NCBI GenBank assembly: GCA_949825065.1
Contig: OX463866.1
Location: 1,503,001 to 1,567,000 of the forward strand
Direction: 5' to 3'
DNA length: 64,000 nucleotides
From: Odontocerum albicorne
Taxonomy: Eukaryota > Arthropoda > Insecta > Trichoptera > Odontoceridae
The notes beneath the pieces are model-generated. The model saw only the letters and a list, made by a program, of their open reading frames with translations, ran no database searches and had not been told where the DNA came from. The stretch's first letter is position 1, and each line of letters begins with the position of its first letter. The translations under genes and the position numbers were made by a program. Positions 9,563 through 20,265 of the stretch are shown in pieces.

Positions 9563-10522
9563 CGAGGCGTATCCAGAAAGTAAGTGTACTGAGGCTCTCA
9601 CGACCGGATGGATTTTATTTTCGACATGTTGCCTACACTTCCGTGTAGCCTGACCCTTCCCCTCCGCAACGAGACCGGTTCGAGGTCAGTACGTTGAGAA
9701 GTGTCGACGCGACAACACGTTTCGTGAAAAATGTCAATCCAATCTCCCGCCAAGTGCGAAATACGCGGCGTCATCCGTTATGTCGTTTGGAAGGGAAAAC
9801 GTCCGGTTGAGGTTTATAATGAGGTGAAAACTGTATATGGTGATAAAGCTATGAATCGTACGAGTGTGTACAAGTGGTGTCGCGAGTTTAAAAACGGTCA
9901 CGTCACACCTCTTCACCCTCCGCAAAAAAGTTCAAAACCACAATTTCAGCCAAGAAAATCATGGCATCCGTGTTTTGGGACTGTCAAGGCATAATTTTAA
10001 TTGAATATATGCCTCAAGGTGAGACCATCAACTCTGCAAGATACTGTGAGACCCTAAAAAAAATGCGGAGGGCGATTCAGAACAAGAGGAGAGGCATGCT
10101 GACAAAGGGAGTCTGCCTGCTGCACGACAATGCCAGACCACACACGGCCAACGCCACGAAGGAACTGCTCGCCTCGTTTAAATGGGATGTCCTGAACCAT
10201 CCCGCGCATTCCCCTGACCTAGCACCTTCAGATGACTATCTGTTTACCTCCCTGAAGCTGCACATGGGTGGAAAAAGGTTTTCAACCGACGAGGAGGTAA
10301 AGGAGGAGGTGGAGAAGTGGACGGAGGGGTTGACGGGAAACTACTTCGAGGAAGGCATCAAAAAGTTGATACCCCGCTTCACCACCTGCATTGAGAGGAA
10401 TGGCGACTAAGTCGAAAAATAGCTTACATATGTACTACGGTAACCACTTAATTTTTTTTGTTTAAATAAAAAAAATTGTAACCTACAAAAATTCAGTACA
10501 CTTACTTTCTGGATATGCCTCG
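9563..10522 (+). mobile_element. mariner element, internally deleted
   Basis: The 960-bp element has inverted terminal repeats, CGAGGCGTATCCAGAAAGTA at 9563-9582 and its near-complement TACTTTCTGGATATGCCTCG reversed at the right end. It is flanked by TA on both sides. The transposase starts at 9731 (MSIQSPAKCEIRGVIRYVVW) with a mariner N-terminal helix-turn-helix. At about 9895 it jumps into sequence normally far downstream, in another frame. The downstream frame (9961-10410) has LLHDNARPHTA and HSPDLAPSDDYLF. The first catalytic aspartate region is deleted, so the element is non-autonomous. Confidence 0.88.
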
Positions 10523-10524
10523 TA

Positions 10525-10790
10525 CATAAACCTTCTTATAAAACTCCTATGATTTATCTGACATTTGACATTTCCTTCTTTCAAAATATTTACTTGATCT
10601 AACCATACTTCCTTTAAACCCAAATAAATATAAATGACTGATATCTTAACAATAATGGTAATCGTTACACTGTCGGGATAACAGAGAAACAAGAGACAAA
10701 TCATATCCGTACACCTTCTCATACAATATCTTTGTTTCTACGTTTTCTTCTTTCAAAATATTCACTTGATCCAACCATACTTTATTTAAT
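10525..10790 (-). pseudogene. LINE ORF2 tail, part 2
   Basis: The minus strand reads LKEVWLDQVNILKEGNVKCQ followed by INHRSFIRRFM, the conserved C-terminal LDQVxDILKExNVKS block of one LINE family in this window (also at 52305-52514 and 50340-50740). It adjoins the mariner insertion at the target TA. Confidence 0.6.
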
Positions 10791-10891
10791 CTCCGTTTCA
10801 CACACCTACCACTCACATTTGCACCAAAGTCGATACTAAAATACTGTCATAGATTCATCTTAACAGATTTTGATACTGTCCGGTTCAAGTA

Positions 10892-11912
10892 TAGGGTGTT
10901 TTTTTTTGGTGTGATAGGATTTGTTTTTGAAATAAAACACATACAAATTATTTAAATGGCCGTGTATTTGAATTGAATTGATAGGTTGTTTAATGACAAT
11001 TATTGTTTGAAAATATAAGATATAGATCATATGTTGACCGTGACTGGCTCTTGCGTACCTCTTATGTACACATAATAAGATGGGTTTCCCATTAAGAACG
11101 ATAGAACTTTAAAATAAAATAAAACAAAAACTAATAAACCAAAAATGGATCTGAAGGTTTAATTTGAAAGAATATTCCATGCAGTTTATGTTTTAAACAA
11201 GATATCGTTCAAATGTATAATTTCCACGGCTTCTTTTGCACTGGCCAATTCCATCACGCCAATTTTCGATGACTCTGTGGAGCATTTCCTGCTGTATGGC
11301 GCCAATAACACGACAAATACTGGCCTCAAGTTCATCGAGAGTCTTGGGTTGTCGGTGTAAACCTGTGATTTAACATAACCCCAAAGAAAATAATCCTGAG
11401 GGGTTAAATCGCACGAAAAAAAATCCTCAGATATCTATGGTACAGAACAAAGGGCGATTACCCAAAATATGCTCACCATGCCGAACTTCTCACGGTGTGT
11501 AACTATAGAAGTCTCGAAACAAGAAGGCAAGAATCCATTACGATATTCCTAATAAAGGTTTTACAAGGTTGCTTTAACTGTCCCGCGATACTAGAAGCAT
11601 TAAGTTTATATGGTCCCAATAAATATGCCCGTGCAAGGAATCACCCTCTGTTCTATAATACGTACCAACTTACAGAAGGAATATCATGGCTAAACACTCA
11701 GTCACGCGTGGTATAGAGATATTGAACCAACTGAATGACACTGTGGATATAGTCTCGGCACCGTCTAGCAGTATGAGAAGAATCCTGGCTGATATTCTTC
11801 CTAACGAATAAGCTAACGCTAGAAGCAGACCCTCTTTGTGTAACAGGAGAAATACGTGCAAAGTCTTCGCGCCCAATTCAAAATCCTATCACACCCAAAA
11901 AAACACCCTTTA
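10892..11912 (-). mobile_element. IS630/Tc1-like element with long terminal repeats, carrying a LINE insertion
   Basis: The ends are inverted repeats of about 30 bp: AGGGTGTTTTTTTTTGGTGT then GATAGGATTTG near 10893, and CAAAATCCTATCACACCC then AAAAAAACACCCT ending near 11910. Both are bordered by TA. Minus-strand residues around 11230-11425 include CDLTPQDYFLWGYVKSQVY, the transposase C-terminal catalytic region. From about 11430 to 11870 the element carries LINE sequence. The transposase is truncated. Confidence 0.65.
11480..11870 (+). pseudogene. LINE C-terminal fragment (same family as 57736-58290)
   Basis: The frame reads ETRRQESITIFLIKVLQGCF, then PNKYARARNHPLFY and, after a frameshift, a version of RGIEILNQLND. 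This matches the 71-residue unit that is triplicated at 57736-58262 and resembles the last part of R1/jockey-type ORF2. Here it is single-copy and extends about 30 residues further to a stop, which gives the ancestral end of the ORF. Confidence 0.65.
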
Positions 11913-11929
11913 TATATATTTTAGTGCTC

Positions 11930-12240
11930 GATTGACTTTTTTTCTATCGCTACACGTCGTTTGATACCCCGCTCGACACTTCCATCATCTGACAAACAAC
12001 TATCCAAATAACAGAATTTCTCAACTTGCTCCAATCTTTCATTATTCACCCATACATCATCGCACTTACTTTTCCTTCCACACTTTCTATCACCATTACT
12101 TTATATTTCGCAACATTCATTCTCAGATCTTTCTCTTCCCATCTCTCATACAATTTACTTATCGAACTCTGCAATTCACCTTTTTTCTCCACTTCTAACA
12201 CTACCATATCATCAGCATACAGTGATCCTCATACATTGAC
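11930..12240 (-). pseudogene. Reverse-transcriptase fragment with YADD box
   Basis: The minus strand encodes LYADDMVVLEVEKKGELQSS, then SKLYERWEEKDLRMNVAKYK and VMVIES. YADD is the catalytic box of reverse transcriptases, and the following LxxLxxW-LxMNxxKxKVM order is normal for RTE-like LINEs. Stops and frame changes follow toward 11940. The fragment lacks the remaining RT blocks. Confidence 0.75.
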
Positions 12241-12916
12241 TGACCTGGTTTATTAAGTTTAGACTTTTTTCACCTAAACTCACAATAATAGACTCCCTCT
12301 AAGTTCGCAGCGTCTAACCATCGCTGTGTCAATATAATAGATAAAATAATACAGAAAAAAAACCGCGATCCGTTCATAGACGGAGATGAAAATGTCAGGT
12401 AACTAACCCTTATCATGACATTGTAACACAGGTGTTACACTAATTTAAACTTTAAAAAAAATCCAGAAACTGTAACGTAATTTCAAATATGGCAACACAT
12501 TCAAATACTATACATGCACTATTGTGTGCAGTGGTATCATCTGGTGATAAATATTGACAACGCTACAAGCTTTCAAACAACATCGGGTCAACATGTCTGG
12601 ACAGCGTGGGTGCGTTTTGACAATTGGGGTAAATAATCTAAATATCTTATTAATCACTACATGTAGAGGAAATTTTATTCAAACCATTTTATTTGTTGAC
12701 AATTCAGCTATGTAAATGTTGTTCATGTTTTAGATTATAGAAACATTTTATAGACCTTTTTGTGTTTTATAAAAATTGATATTTTGGAATTGTAACGTGG
12801 GTGTTGCATAAAAAAAACTATAAGGAAAAGTTGTGATTTTTTCCCCCTCAATTTTCCTTCATAACTTACCATATGACAAGGAATCACCAAAGAAAAACAT
12901 TAATATTTGGATAAAT
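12241..12916. other. AT-rich DNA with a weak candidate first exon
   Basis: No repeat or TE end is evident. At 12593 an ATG opens 12 codons (MSGQRGCVLTIG) that run straight into GTAAAT at 12629. This could be a first coding exon, but it is too short to separate from chance. Confidence 0.2.
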
Positions 12917-13565
12917 TGAACTTTGCCAAGATATGGACTAAGCAAGACCAATTAGCAATTATAATAGCATATTTGAATAATAGCATATTTGATATGTTAC
13001 GAATAATAGCATATTTGCCAAGATAAGGGCTAACCAAGACCAGTTAGCAATTATAATAGTATATTTGAATAATATCATATTTGATCTGTTACGAATAATA
13101 GCATATTTGCCAAGATAAGGACTAACCAAGACCAGTTAGCAATTATAATAGCATATTTGAATAATAGCATATTTGATCTTTTACAAATAATAGCATATTT
13201 GCCAAGATAAGGGCTAATCAAGACCAGTTAGCAATTATAATAGCATATTTGAATAATATCATATTTGATCTGTTACAAATAATAGCATATTTGCCAAGAT
13301 AAGGGCTAACCATGCCCAGTTAGCAATTATAATAGCATATTTGAATAATAGCATATTTGATCTGTTACGAATAATAGCATATTTGCCAAGATAAGGGCTA
13401 ACCAATACCAGTTAGCAATTATAATAGTATATTCGAATAATAGCATATTTGATATGTTACGAATAATAGCATATTTGCCAAGATAAGGGCTAACCAAGAC
13501 CAGTTAGCAATTATAATAGCATATTTGATCTGTTACGAATAATAGCATATTTGATATGTTACGGA
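12917..13565. repeat. 92-bp satellite, about 7 copies
   Basis: GCCAAGATA recurs at about 12925, 13017, 13109, 13201, 13293, 13385 and 13477, an exact 92-bp period. Units contain ACCAGTTAGCAATTATAATA, repeated AATAGCATATTTG blocks and GATCTGTTACGAA. AATAGCATATTTG occurs several times per unit, so the 92-bp unit itself grew from a shorter repeat. Confidence 0.93.
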
Positions 13566-13594
13566 CATAGACTACGCATTATTCTGCTATCTCG

Positions 13595-14025
13595 GTGAAA
13601 CATTATTATTTACTGGAAAACACAGATCTATTTATTCATTTATTTTACACATGACAAGAAATCCATAAATACACAATTAGCGAAAAAACAACAGGTAATT
13701 TAATTCAGACATACAATTTTAATGGATCTGGGTTTGTTGTCTTTCGTTTGTCGTGTCCCCAGTAAACTAGGCTTTTGCCTGTATCTCACTTGGGGCGTAT
13801 AGCATGAAAAAATAAATCGATACTTCTTTCCGATTTTGGATTATATAAAACCCCGTTGCACGTTCTCATCAACCTGACAAACAGTAACACCCAATTACAC
13901 ATGTATGCATCACGCGAAATCAAACTCCTCACATTTCATCACTCCAGACAGACCGAAAACGTTCATCCCACAATATACCGGACACAAACATAAAACAAAC
14001 AAAAAAATACATAAATAAAAACAAA
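13595..14025 (-). mobile_element. LINE 3' untranslated region
   Basis: This stretch is the inverted, diverged counterpart of 42430-42815. Shared pieces include GTTTGTTG, GTGTCCCCAGTAAACTAG, CAACCTGACAAACAGT, CCAGACAGACC and CCCACAATATACCG. At 42043-42406 the sequence follows a LINE ORF2 C-terminus, so both are 3' UTRs of one LINE family. Confidence 0.7.
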
Positions 14026-14039
14026 CAAAAAAGTTGGTG

Positions 14040-14225
14040 GCAGAAGTCTAAGACGGGTGATATGAATGGAAGTGTATTTATGTATGCAGATGATATGATT
14101 CACTCTCATATAGCTCACTTATAAGATATATAAGTGAGGTATATGAGAGATAGTAAAAGGTTGGAAAATGAATGTAACAAAATCAAACGTTATGGTTACA
14201 GATAGAGGTGTTGGACTATGCGGAC
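14040..14225 (+). pseudogene. Reverse-transcriptase fragment with YADD box
   Basis: The plus frame reads GDMNGSVFMYADDMIHS, then after a stop and a short gap VKGWKMNVTKSNVMVT. This is the YADD catalytic box and the following WxMNxxKSxVMV segment of an RTE-like reverse transcriptase. It is about 60 codons and broken. Confidence 0.65.
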
Positions 14226-14292
14226 GTCTGTTAGTTGGATATTACGGAGGGACAGCTGGAAAAATTACAGCGTCTTCAAAATATTTGCCTAA

Positions 14293-14809
14293 GGCCTCGG
14301 CCACACAGGTAGGAGCCTCGCTTGGTGCTTAGACCTACGCTACGAGCTAGGTGACATATCCTAGCGAACCAACGCACCGCATAATATCGCAATGGCCACG
14401 TGCACTACACTACGTGACGATTAGTCACCGAGTGAGTCTCCTAGCGAACAGACGTGTTGGTAAATTTTATTGTGTCACCAAGTGATTCTACAAGATGGCG
14501 GAAGTTTTAATAACAGCTGTGTATTATAAAAGGGAGCCTTTGTGGAACCCATCGAGAAAATTATACAAAAATGTACCTGTAATAAAATCACTTTGGAACG
14601 AAGTTGCGCAGGAAGTAAATAAAGATAAGGTAAGTTGTAATGGAATTGGTTAGTTTTGAGAGTGGCATCGTTTGTTGACTCGACCGCTCCCAAATGTCAA
14701 ATGAATTTGTGCGAAGCATTTTGGAGTGACCAAGCATAAAGTCACCTAGTCTATTAGTCACGTAGCACTAGCTTAGCACCTAGCGAAGCACTTTGGTGTG
14801 GCCTTGGCC
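14293..14809 (+). mobile_element. PIF/Harbinger-like non-autonomous element
   Basis: The 517-bp element has inverted ends, GGCCTCGGCCACAC and GTGTGGCCTTGGCC. It is flanked by TAA (14290-14292) and AAA (14810-14812), consistent with a 3-bp duplication with one mismatch. Comparison with the intact LINE at 20575-21034 confirms the boundaries. It carries one MADF-type exon with a splice donor. A second, inverted copy is at 37235-37757. Confidence 0.78.
14495..14629 (+). CDS. MADF-domain first exon carried by the Harbinger-like element
   Basis: ATG at 14495 opens 45 codons ending exactly at GTAAGT (donor at 14630). The peptide has the MADF signature: LITAVYYKREPLWNPSRKLY, KNVPVIKSLW and NEVAQEV. 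PIF/Harbinger transposons encode, besides a DDE transposase, a second protein with a Myb/SANT/MADF DNA-binding domain. This looks like exon 1 of that gene, left in a deleted element. The copy at 37235-37757 has lost a codon and has a stop in the domain. No downstream exon is present here, so no complete protein is expected. Confidence 0.6.
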
Positions 14810-15220
14810 AAAGATTTATGTATTTTTAACCTGAGAAAGTACGATCATATCACTTCGTACCAGAAGGCACTGAACTGGTTGAACGTGAGAAATAGACGCC
14901 AAATTCACATACCATCTCTATTGTATAATATCCTCAACAGTCCCGCTGCCCCCTCTTATCTTGTTGAAAATTTTCAACGTCTTTCTGATCATGGACTCGC
15001 ACTACACTCAAACAGACATTGTTTATTGGCCTTCTATTTTTACATCATCCTTTACTGCCCATGCAGTGAGACTCTGGAACCTGTTACAAAATAACATTAG
15101 ACTGGCTCCCTTCAGGGCATGTTTTAAAGGGCTGGAAAAACTCCTAATTTCTAGTCAATAATTTAACGTGTTCCATTCCTGATTTACCTTTCCTCTCCAC
15201 CATCCCTTTCTTTTCCTTTG

Positions 15221-15437
15221 ATTGATGACATCTATCTTTTATTATGTACATGTTCATAAAGATGAATAATCATTTGAATAATTTTTATAATTAGATGTAA
15301 CTTCCTTTCGTTTTCCTTTGATTGATGATATCTATCTTTTATTATGTATATGTTCATAAAGATGAATAATTATTTGAATAATTTTTATATTTAGATGTAA
15401 CTTCGAATAATTATTTGAATAATTTTTATATTTAGAT
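15221..15437. repeat. Direct duplication of about 111 bp plus a partial third copy
   Basis: GATGACATCTATCTTTTATT through TAGATGTAACTTC is repeated with few changes, followed by a partial third copy (GAATAATTATTTGAATAATT). The array sits between the LINE 3' end and the mariner at 15438. TTTCCTTTGATTGATGA lies at the start of each unit. Confidence 0.75.
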
Positions 15438-16217
15438 GGAACGTGAAGTAGGCATTTCAAAAAGTGCTGTACATCGCATATTGACTGAAAATTTGGACAT
15501 GAGAAAGCTGTGCCCAAGATGAGTGCCGCGTTTGCTCACAATGGAACAGAAACAGCGGCGTGAGGATGTTTCAATCGAGTGTTTGGCGATGTTTCGCAGC
15601 AATAAAGCCGAGTTTTTTGCGTCGATTCATAACCATGGATGAAACATGGGTTCATCACTTCACACCTGAGACGAAGGAACAGTCAAAACAATGGACTGAA
15701 AGGGGAAAATCGGCTCCAAAAAAGGCGAAGACAGTTCCATCTGCAGGCGAGGTGATGGCGTCAGTTTTTTGGGATGCGCGTGGGATAATTTTCATTGATT
15801 ATCTTTAAAAAGGAAAAACAATCAACGGCGAGTATTATGCGAACTTATTGCAGCGTTTGAGTGATGAAATCAAGAAAAAACGGCCGCATTTGTGCGAAAA
15901 AGAAAGTGTTGTTTCATCAAGACAATGCACCAGTTCACGAATCCGTTATCGCGGTGGCCAAAATCAATTAATTAAAGTTCGAATTGCTTCCTCACGCACC
16001 CTATTCGCCAGATTTATCCCCCTCGGATTATTTTCTTTTTCCAAACTTGAAAAAATGGCTCGGTGGTAAAATATTTGCCAACAATGAAGAGGTGGAATCT
16101 GCGGTTGATGGCTATTTTGAGGCGCTCGACGGTTCTCACTATAAACAGGGTATCGAAGCTATTGAACATCGCTGGGGAAAATGTGTCGAGCTGAAAGGAG
16201 ACTATGTTGAGAAATAA
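15438..16217 (+). pseudogene. mariner transposase, 5'-truncated with frameshifts
   Basis: Reading frames together encode REVGISKSAVHRILTENL (helix-turn-helix), MDETWVHHFTPETKEQSK (first catalytic D), a VMASVFWDARGIIFIDYL block, HQDNAPVHESV (second D) and YSPDLSPSDYFLF (third D), ending GDYVEK at 16217. The order and motifs are those of DD34D mariners. A stop near 15520, a stop at 15806 and frameshifts near 15900 and 15960 break it. It belongs to a different mariner lineage from those at 2297 and 9563. Confidence 0.88.
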
Positions 16218-16389
16218 AAATATTTTTTGTGTTTTCTTTGTTAGGTCGGGTACTTTTGGGACTACCCTCGTAACAGTGTAATGACTTGTCTGATTACATG
16301 ATACGAGTTTTGATTGTACCATTAAATATTATTTAATACTTATAAAGTTTCTTAACAGATAATAAAATAAAAAAAGAATGAAAGGAAAT

Positions 16390-16735
16390 TGTGATGATAC
16401 ATTATAGAAAAGAGAATGAAGTTATTGAAGGATGGTTTAGTATTAAGTAAAGTGTAGAAAAGTATTTTGATATGGTCGGGTAATGCAAAATTAATTAATG
16501 TTGAAAGACTAACCAAACAAATGTGCAAATATAAGTGGTAGAGAAAGACGAAGGAATGTATGTTTGGATCAAATAAATTATATTTTGGAATGGAGGAGAT
16601 ATAGATGTCAGAGAAATCATAGAAATTGAATGGGAAGTTATTTGGTCGCGATAAAAAAGTATGGCTCTGTCCTCTGTTGCCTACCCCGACAGGGAAATGG
16701 CATGATGGTATACACGTATGTCTTCATATTCAAAA
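16390..16735 (+). pseudogene. LINE ORF2 tail
   Basis: Degenerate coding sequence resembles GRERRRNVCLDQI, followed by KKYGSVLCCLPRQGNGMMVY and the tail CTACCCCGACAGGGAAATGG. This is the C-terminal and 3' tail pattern of the LINE family seen at 50100-50750 and 52305-52514. Several stops are present. Confidence 0.55.
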
Positions 16736-16871
16736 CTAAGGTTTTATTAACACTATAATGGCCGATGATACAACATGCGTACCATGCCCTCGCCAATTAT
16801 GATTAACCGTCAGTACCACGTGTGTATCATGCTTCCGCCAATGGTTACTGTCCAATGATACAACCCTTGTA

Positions 16872-16978
16872 CGGTACCCGGCAGTAAGTAATACACGTGT
16901 ATGCATGACAGAGACGACGCTATACAAAGCCGAAGTTAGCCGATTATGGCCAACAGTATTACTTACCGCCGGGTACTG
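16872..16978. mobile_element. TA-flanked palindromic MITE, copy 1 (short)
   Basis: The ends are inverted repeats based on CAGTACCCGGCGGTAAGTAA and its complement, flanked by TA at 16870-16871 and 16979-16980. The 107-bp interior has GACAGAGACGACGCT and AAAGCCGAAGTTAGCCGATT, shared with the other four copies. It is the shortest copy. TA duplication and size suggest a Tc1/mariner-driven MITE. Confidence 0.85.
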
Positions 16979-17224
16979 TACTATGTTTTCGTCAATCATT
17001 ATTGGCCGAAGGCACAACCCATGTGTCATTTCATTTTTCGACCAGGTCCCCAAGGATTCCCAACCTTTTTCAATTAAGGGTCACACACCATTCTTTTAGC
17101 ATATGGCAGAACGGTCTATAAAAAAAAATGGGGAGAGGTCTATTTATTTTTAAATGACCCGACCCCTGGTGATATTTAACTGTGGAATCCCGCGGCCTGT
17201 ATACCTTTTTTTTGTTTATTTTTT

Positions 17225-17405
17225 TAACCTGGCGAGTTTATTGCCATGTGGCAATCTCTTCCAACCAACCAGAAATATGTTTTTATATGCCCTAAGTGTT
17301 AACCAGACTGAAATCCTATTTTAAAAAAAATCTGGGTTCCAGCGGGGATCGAACCCGCAACCTCCGGATCGGCAGACAAGTGTCTTACCACGAGGCCACA
17401 GATGG
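17225..17405 (-). repeat. tRNA-derived SINE
   Basis: The minus strand contains a Pol III B-box (complement of GGGATCGAACCC at about 17345), the sequence matching TCTGGGTTCCAGCGGG, and the SINE body (complement of GCCATGTGGCAATCTCTTCC and AACCAACCAGAAATATG). It is the best-preserved minus-strand copy of the family at 36915-37090. Confidence 0.8.
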
Positions 17406-17746
17406 TGAAAGGAATAAAATGACCCGGCCCCTGGTGATATTTACCTATGGAATCCTGCGACCTGTATAGTGTTAATGGGGCAAAAGATAAAATATTTTTT
17501 TGGAATAAAGCTACCAAATAAAATTTTATGTGTGCATTGTGTATATATAAAAAGGCTTATCAATATTTACACATGGATTATAAAAAAATTATTTTGACAG
17601 CATATAATTCAAAAGATAATAATCGTTGCAACGAATTACCTGTGCGAAACAGATATCACCAATATTTATTAACACTCGGTGACATGAAAAGAAATCCACG
17701 AGCCTTGTTTCTTATTACACGTTTCCTATTACACGTTTCTTATTAA

Positions 17747-17864
17747 ACTTTGGGGTCTTATGTCGAATCTGACTCGATATAGATTTTATTTCGAACGAAG
17801 GAGACTCGGGCTCATCGGTATAAAAAAAACTTCGTGTCCGAGTCACACTCGGGCAAAACTGTCG
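17747..17864. mobile_element. Fragment of the TTAA MITE family of 9092-9333
   Basis: Right-half similarity to 9092-9333 is clear: TATAAAAAAAACTTCGTG, CCGAGTCACACTCGGGC and AAAACTGTCG. TTAA occurs at 17743-17746 and 17865-17868. The left end does not match the family terminus, so it may be truncated. Confidence 0.5.
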
Positions 17865-17885
17865 TTAATAAGTTGTATCGGACGT

Positions 17886-18750
17886 GTGCCGCCACCCGTG
17901 TGTGTATGTAATATGAGAAAAATGACATTTAGGTGTAGATCTGTATATATATAACTCATGTAATTCTAGAATAAGGTAAATGCTTGTATGTAAGTCCCTG
18001 TATTTCGATGTAAATTCATGTATGTTATGAATCTATGCTATTTCATTCTTCAATAATATGCTTATATGGTTTTGTATATGTATATGTTCTGGAATAATTC
18101 TGTTTAAACCCTTGTATTTCCATATGTTGAAGTGTATATGATTTTACTTGTAAATCTGCTATATTTTACTATGTTAAATATATGTCTGTTTGACTCCGAT
18201 CGCATTCGCGACCGCATTGGAAATATGTGACTTGCAAAGCGGTGCGATCGGGGTTAGGTCCGGGTTCAGTCGGCGTAAGCGTGGCCCAATCCCCGAAAGT
18301 TGTCGTATTTCACGGACAATGGGCGCTTGTGACGGCCGACTGACCACTAATATAGAGGACCACCTGATTTTTTGAAATATATTACCACTACTTACAATCT
18401 CAGTAACTGTGTTTTACTTCAGACCCGCTACCCTACATCAAGCTGCCTGAGAGGAATCTCTCCCTGCTCTTCTTCTTCTTCTTCTGCTGGATCTTCGCTA
18501 CGGAATTCGCGACATGGATTCTTCGAGCGCTACGCGGCAACCAACAACCTATATAGAGTCTTTGTACCTGTCCGGTACATAAGTGGTTAAAAAAAAGACG
18601 GTAGTGGGGAGGTACACCATCTTACTGAAAATAAGAGTCCTCATTCCTAAACTCTTCACGAATGCGCAGTATTACAAATTTCTGCATCATGTTCAGGTTC
18701 TACATATATATTTATTTTGTTTTATTTTTGATTTATCAATAACAAAGCGT
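17886..18750. other. Unassigned DNA
   Basis: 17900-18190 is AT-rich with repeated TGTAT-type words. 18190-18560 is GC-richer and includes a TCTTCTTCTTCTTCTTC run, but neither strand gives a convincing protein. No repeat partner was found elsewhere in the window. Confidence 0.35.
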
Positions 18751-18754
18751 TATA

Positions 18755-18850
18755 GTCTCGAATTGCAACACCTTCGAGGAGAGTTTACTCTCTAAATGAC
18801 AGTATATAAATTGACCTATTCATTATTATTATTTAGAGCATTTAAAAAAA
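18755..18850. repeat. Tail of a third SINE-like family
   Basis: GAGGAGAGTTTACTCTCTAA followed by an ATATAAATT motif and an ATTATTATTATT run recurs at 25330-25400 and 27905-28000 (GAGGAGAGTTTATTCTCTAA), with weaker traces at 59605-59660 and 60850-60890. It looks like the conserved 3' end of a short retroposon. Confidence 0.5.
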
Positions 18851-19129
18851 TACCTCAACGATTACAAAAACAAGCCATATTGCACTTATCGTACCGCGTC
18901 ATTTTTATAACCGGAAGATTAATAGATAACAGAGGAAGCCAAAACAAACAGACTAAAGTATGTATCGATTATCAAGTGTCACGAAATTGGAAAAAAGAAT
19001 AAAATAAACTTGACTGAATAGTCCATTCAAACGAGTGGAATCATCATGACTCATGATATGTATGTTTTCCACTTCCACTTCCACATAACACTGGAAGTTT
19101 TGAATGACGTGTTATCTGAACTAGCTTCT

Positions 19130-19850
19130 TAAACAATGGCATTTCAAAAACGAAGATTGACACCATTGGAAGCAAATCATCTTGCACAGGGTATACTGAA
19201 CAAAATACGAATGCAGTATTTTGATGACTACTGGTGTTATAACGTTAAAAATCTTCTTGGCAAAATCCCTGGAAAAGTTTCAGTGAATACTGACTCCATA
19301 TTAACTTTCATTAATATACTGTGTTTGCATTTGGGAGAAAGATTTCCTTGAAATGAAGTTGGTGGAAGAATGGTCTGCGTTTGACCTAACAGCAATAGCA
19401 CAGTGCGATTATGAATCTGGAATTGAACATATCCGTTAATTTTGTTCAAAATACAAACAATTTCTTCAGGGGGAAGAAGTTGTTATCCAGCGTTACAATG
19501 ACTTCAAGTTCTTAGTCTCGGAAAAAGTCAGAGGCAAACTGATAAACAGCTTTCCAGATATGGTGACTTTGGCGTTTCAGAATGATCAATTTGCAGAGTT
19601 GGTGTCAGCGACATTGATGGAAATTGGTGAAATGTAACATTTTTAGCTTCCAGTGTAGATTGCGAGCGTCGTTTCAGCCTTATGAACAGTTCTTATGTAA
19701 ACCAAATGAAGGAATCGTCTACAGTTAGAATATTTGGAAATGTTGATGCGTGTTAAGAGAAGTCACCTTCACCTTCCAAAATGGAGTGGAGGATCAATAG
19801 ATCTTCAATAGATTAGGTAAGGTATTCAGACTGGGTCAATTTGAAAGATC
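19130..19850 (+). pseudogene. hAT transposase C-terminal pseudogene
   Basis: ATG at 19136 starts a frame of 71 codons (MAFQKRRLTPLEANHLAQGI). Further pieces follow after stops: LVEEWSAFDLTAIAQCDYES, then RYNDFKFLVSEKVRGKLINS, then VDCERRFSLMNSSYVNQMK. The last matches the hAT dimerisation-domain motif CERxFSxMN found in transposase-derived ZNF862/KIAA1586-like proteins. At least three interruptions show it is inactive. The N-terminal BED finger and catalytic core are not visible. Confidence 0.65.
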
Positions 19851-20179
19851 GCAGAGAAAAACTGGGAGAACGAGAACTGGTATCGGTACGCTAACATAAT
19901 TCTGTTCTGGTATCTATATATGTTATGTGTTACATTCAATAGAATTGACTATTTCAATGAATAAATTAATAGTGTTGTTAATTATTGTCATTATTAAAAA
20001 TTAACTGTTTCGTTTAGTAGGTCTAAATACCATTATGTGGCGCACAAAAAATTTAATTTCCTTTTAAAGTTGCACAGCAAATATATTTTGCGCACATAAC
20101 CTTCGGAAAATTAGAGGAAACATTGATCATAACGCCATTTTCCTCATGCAATAATCAGAGTGACATATTTCCAATGTCA

Positions 20180-20265
20180 CTTTCCACTCGCCCATTAAAC
20201 GTAGACATACCGCCTAGATAACAGAACTCTTCTTCAACCTGCTCCAGTTTCTCTGGGTTAACCTA
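20180..20265 (-). pseudogene. RTE-like RT fragment
   Basis: The minus strand reads EKLEQVEEEFCYLGGMSTFN then GRVESDIGNM, the conserved 'EFxYLGS-xxxGRxxxDI' block between RT and the C-terminal domain of RTE-type LINEs. It is about 28 codons, with no flanking support. Confidence 0.55.

Larger units (their letters stand above)
14226..15170 (+). pseudogene. jockey-like LINE C-terminus split by a PIF/Harbinger insertion
   Basis: The LINE reads EGQLEKLQRLQNIC up to about 14289. After the insertion at 14293-14809 it continues with IFNLRKYDHITSYQKALNWL, RNRRQIHIPSLLYNILNS and, in the next frame, RLWNLLQNNIRLAPFRACFK to a stop at 15161. The uninterrupted version, on the minus strand at 20575-21034, shows the two halves joining directly. 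Frameshifts in the second half make it a pseudogene. Confidence 0.8.
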
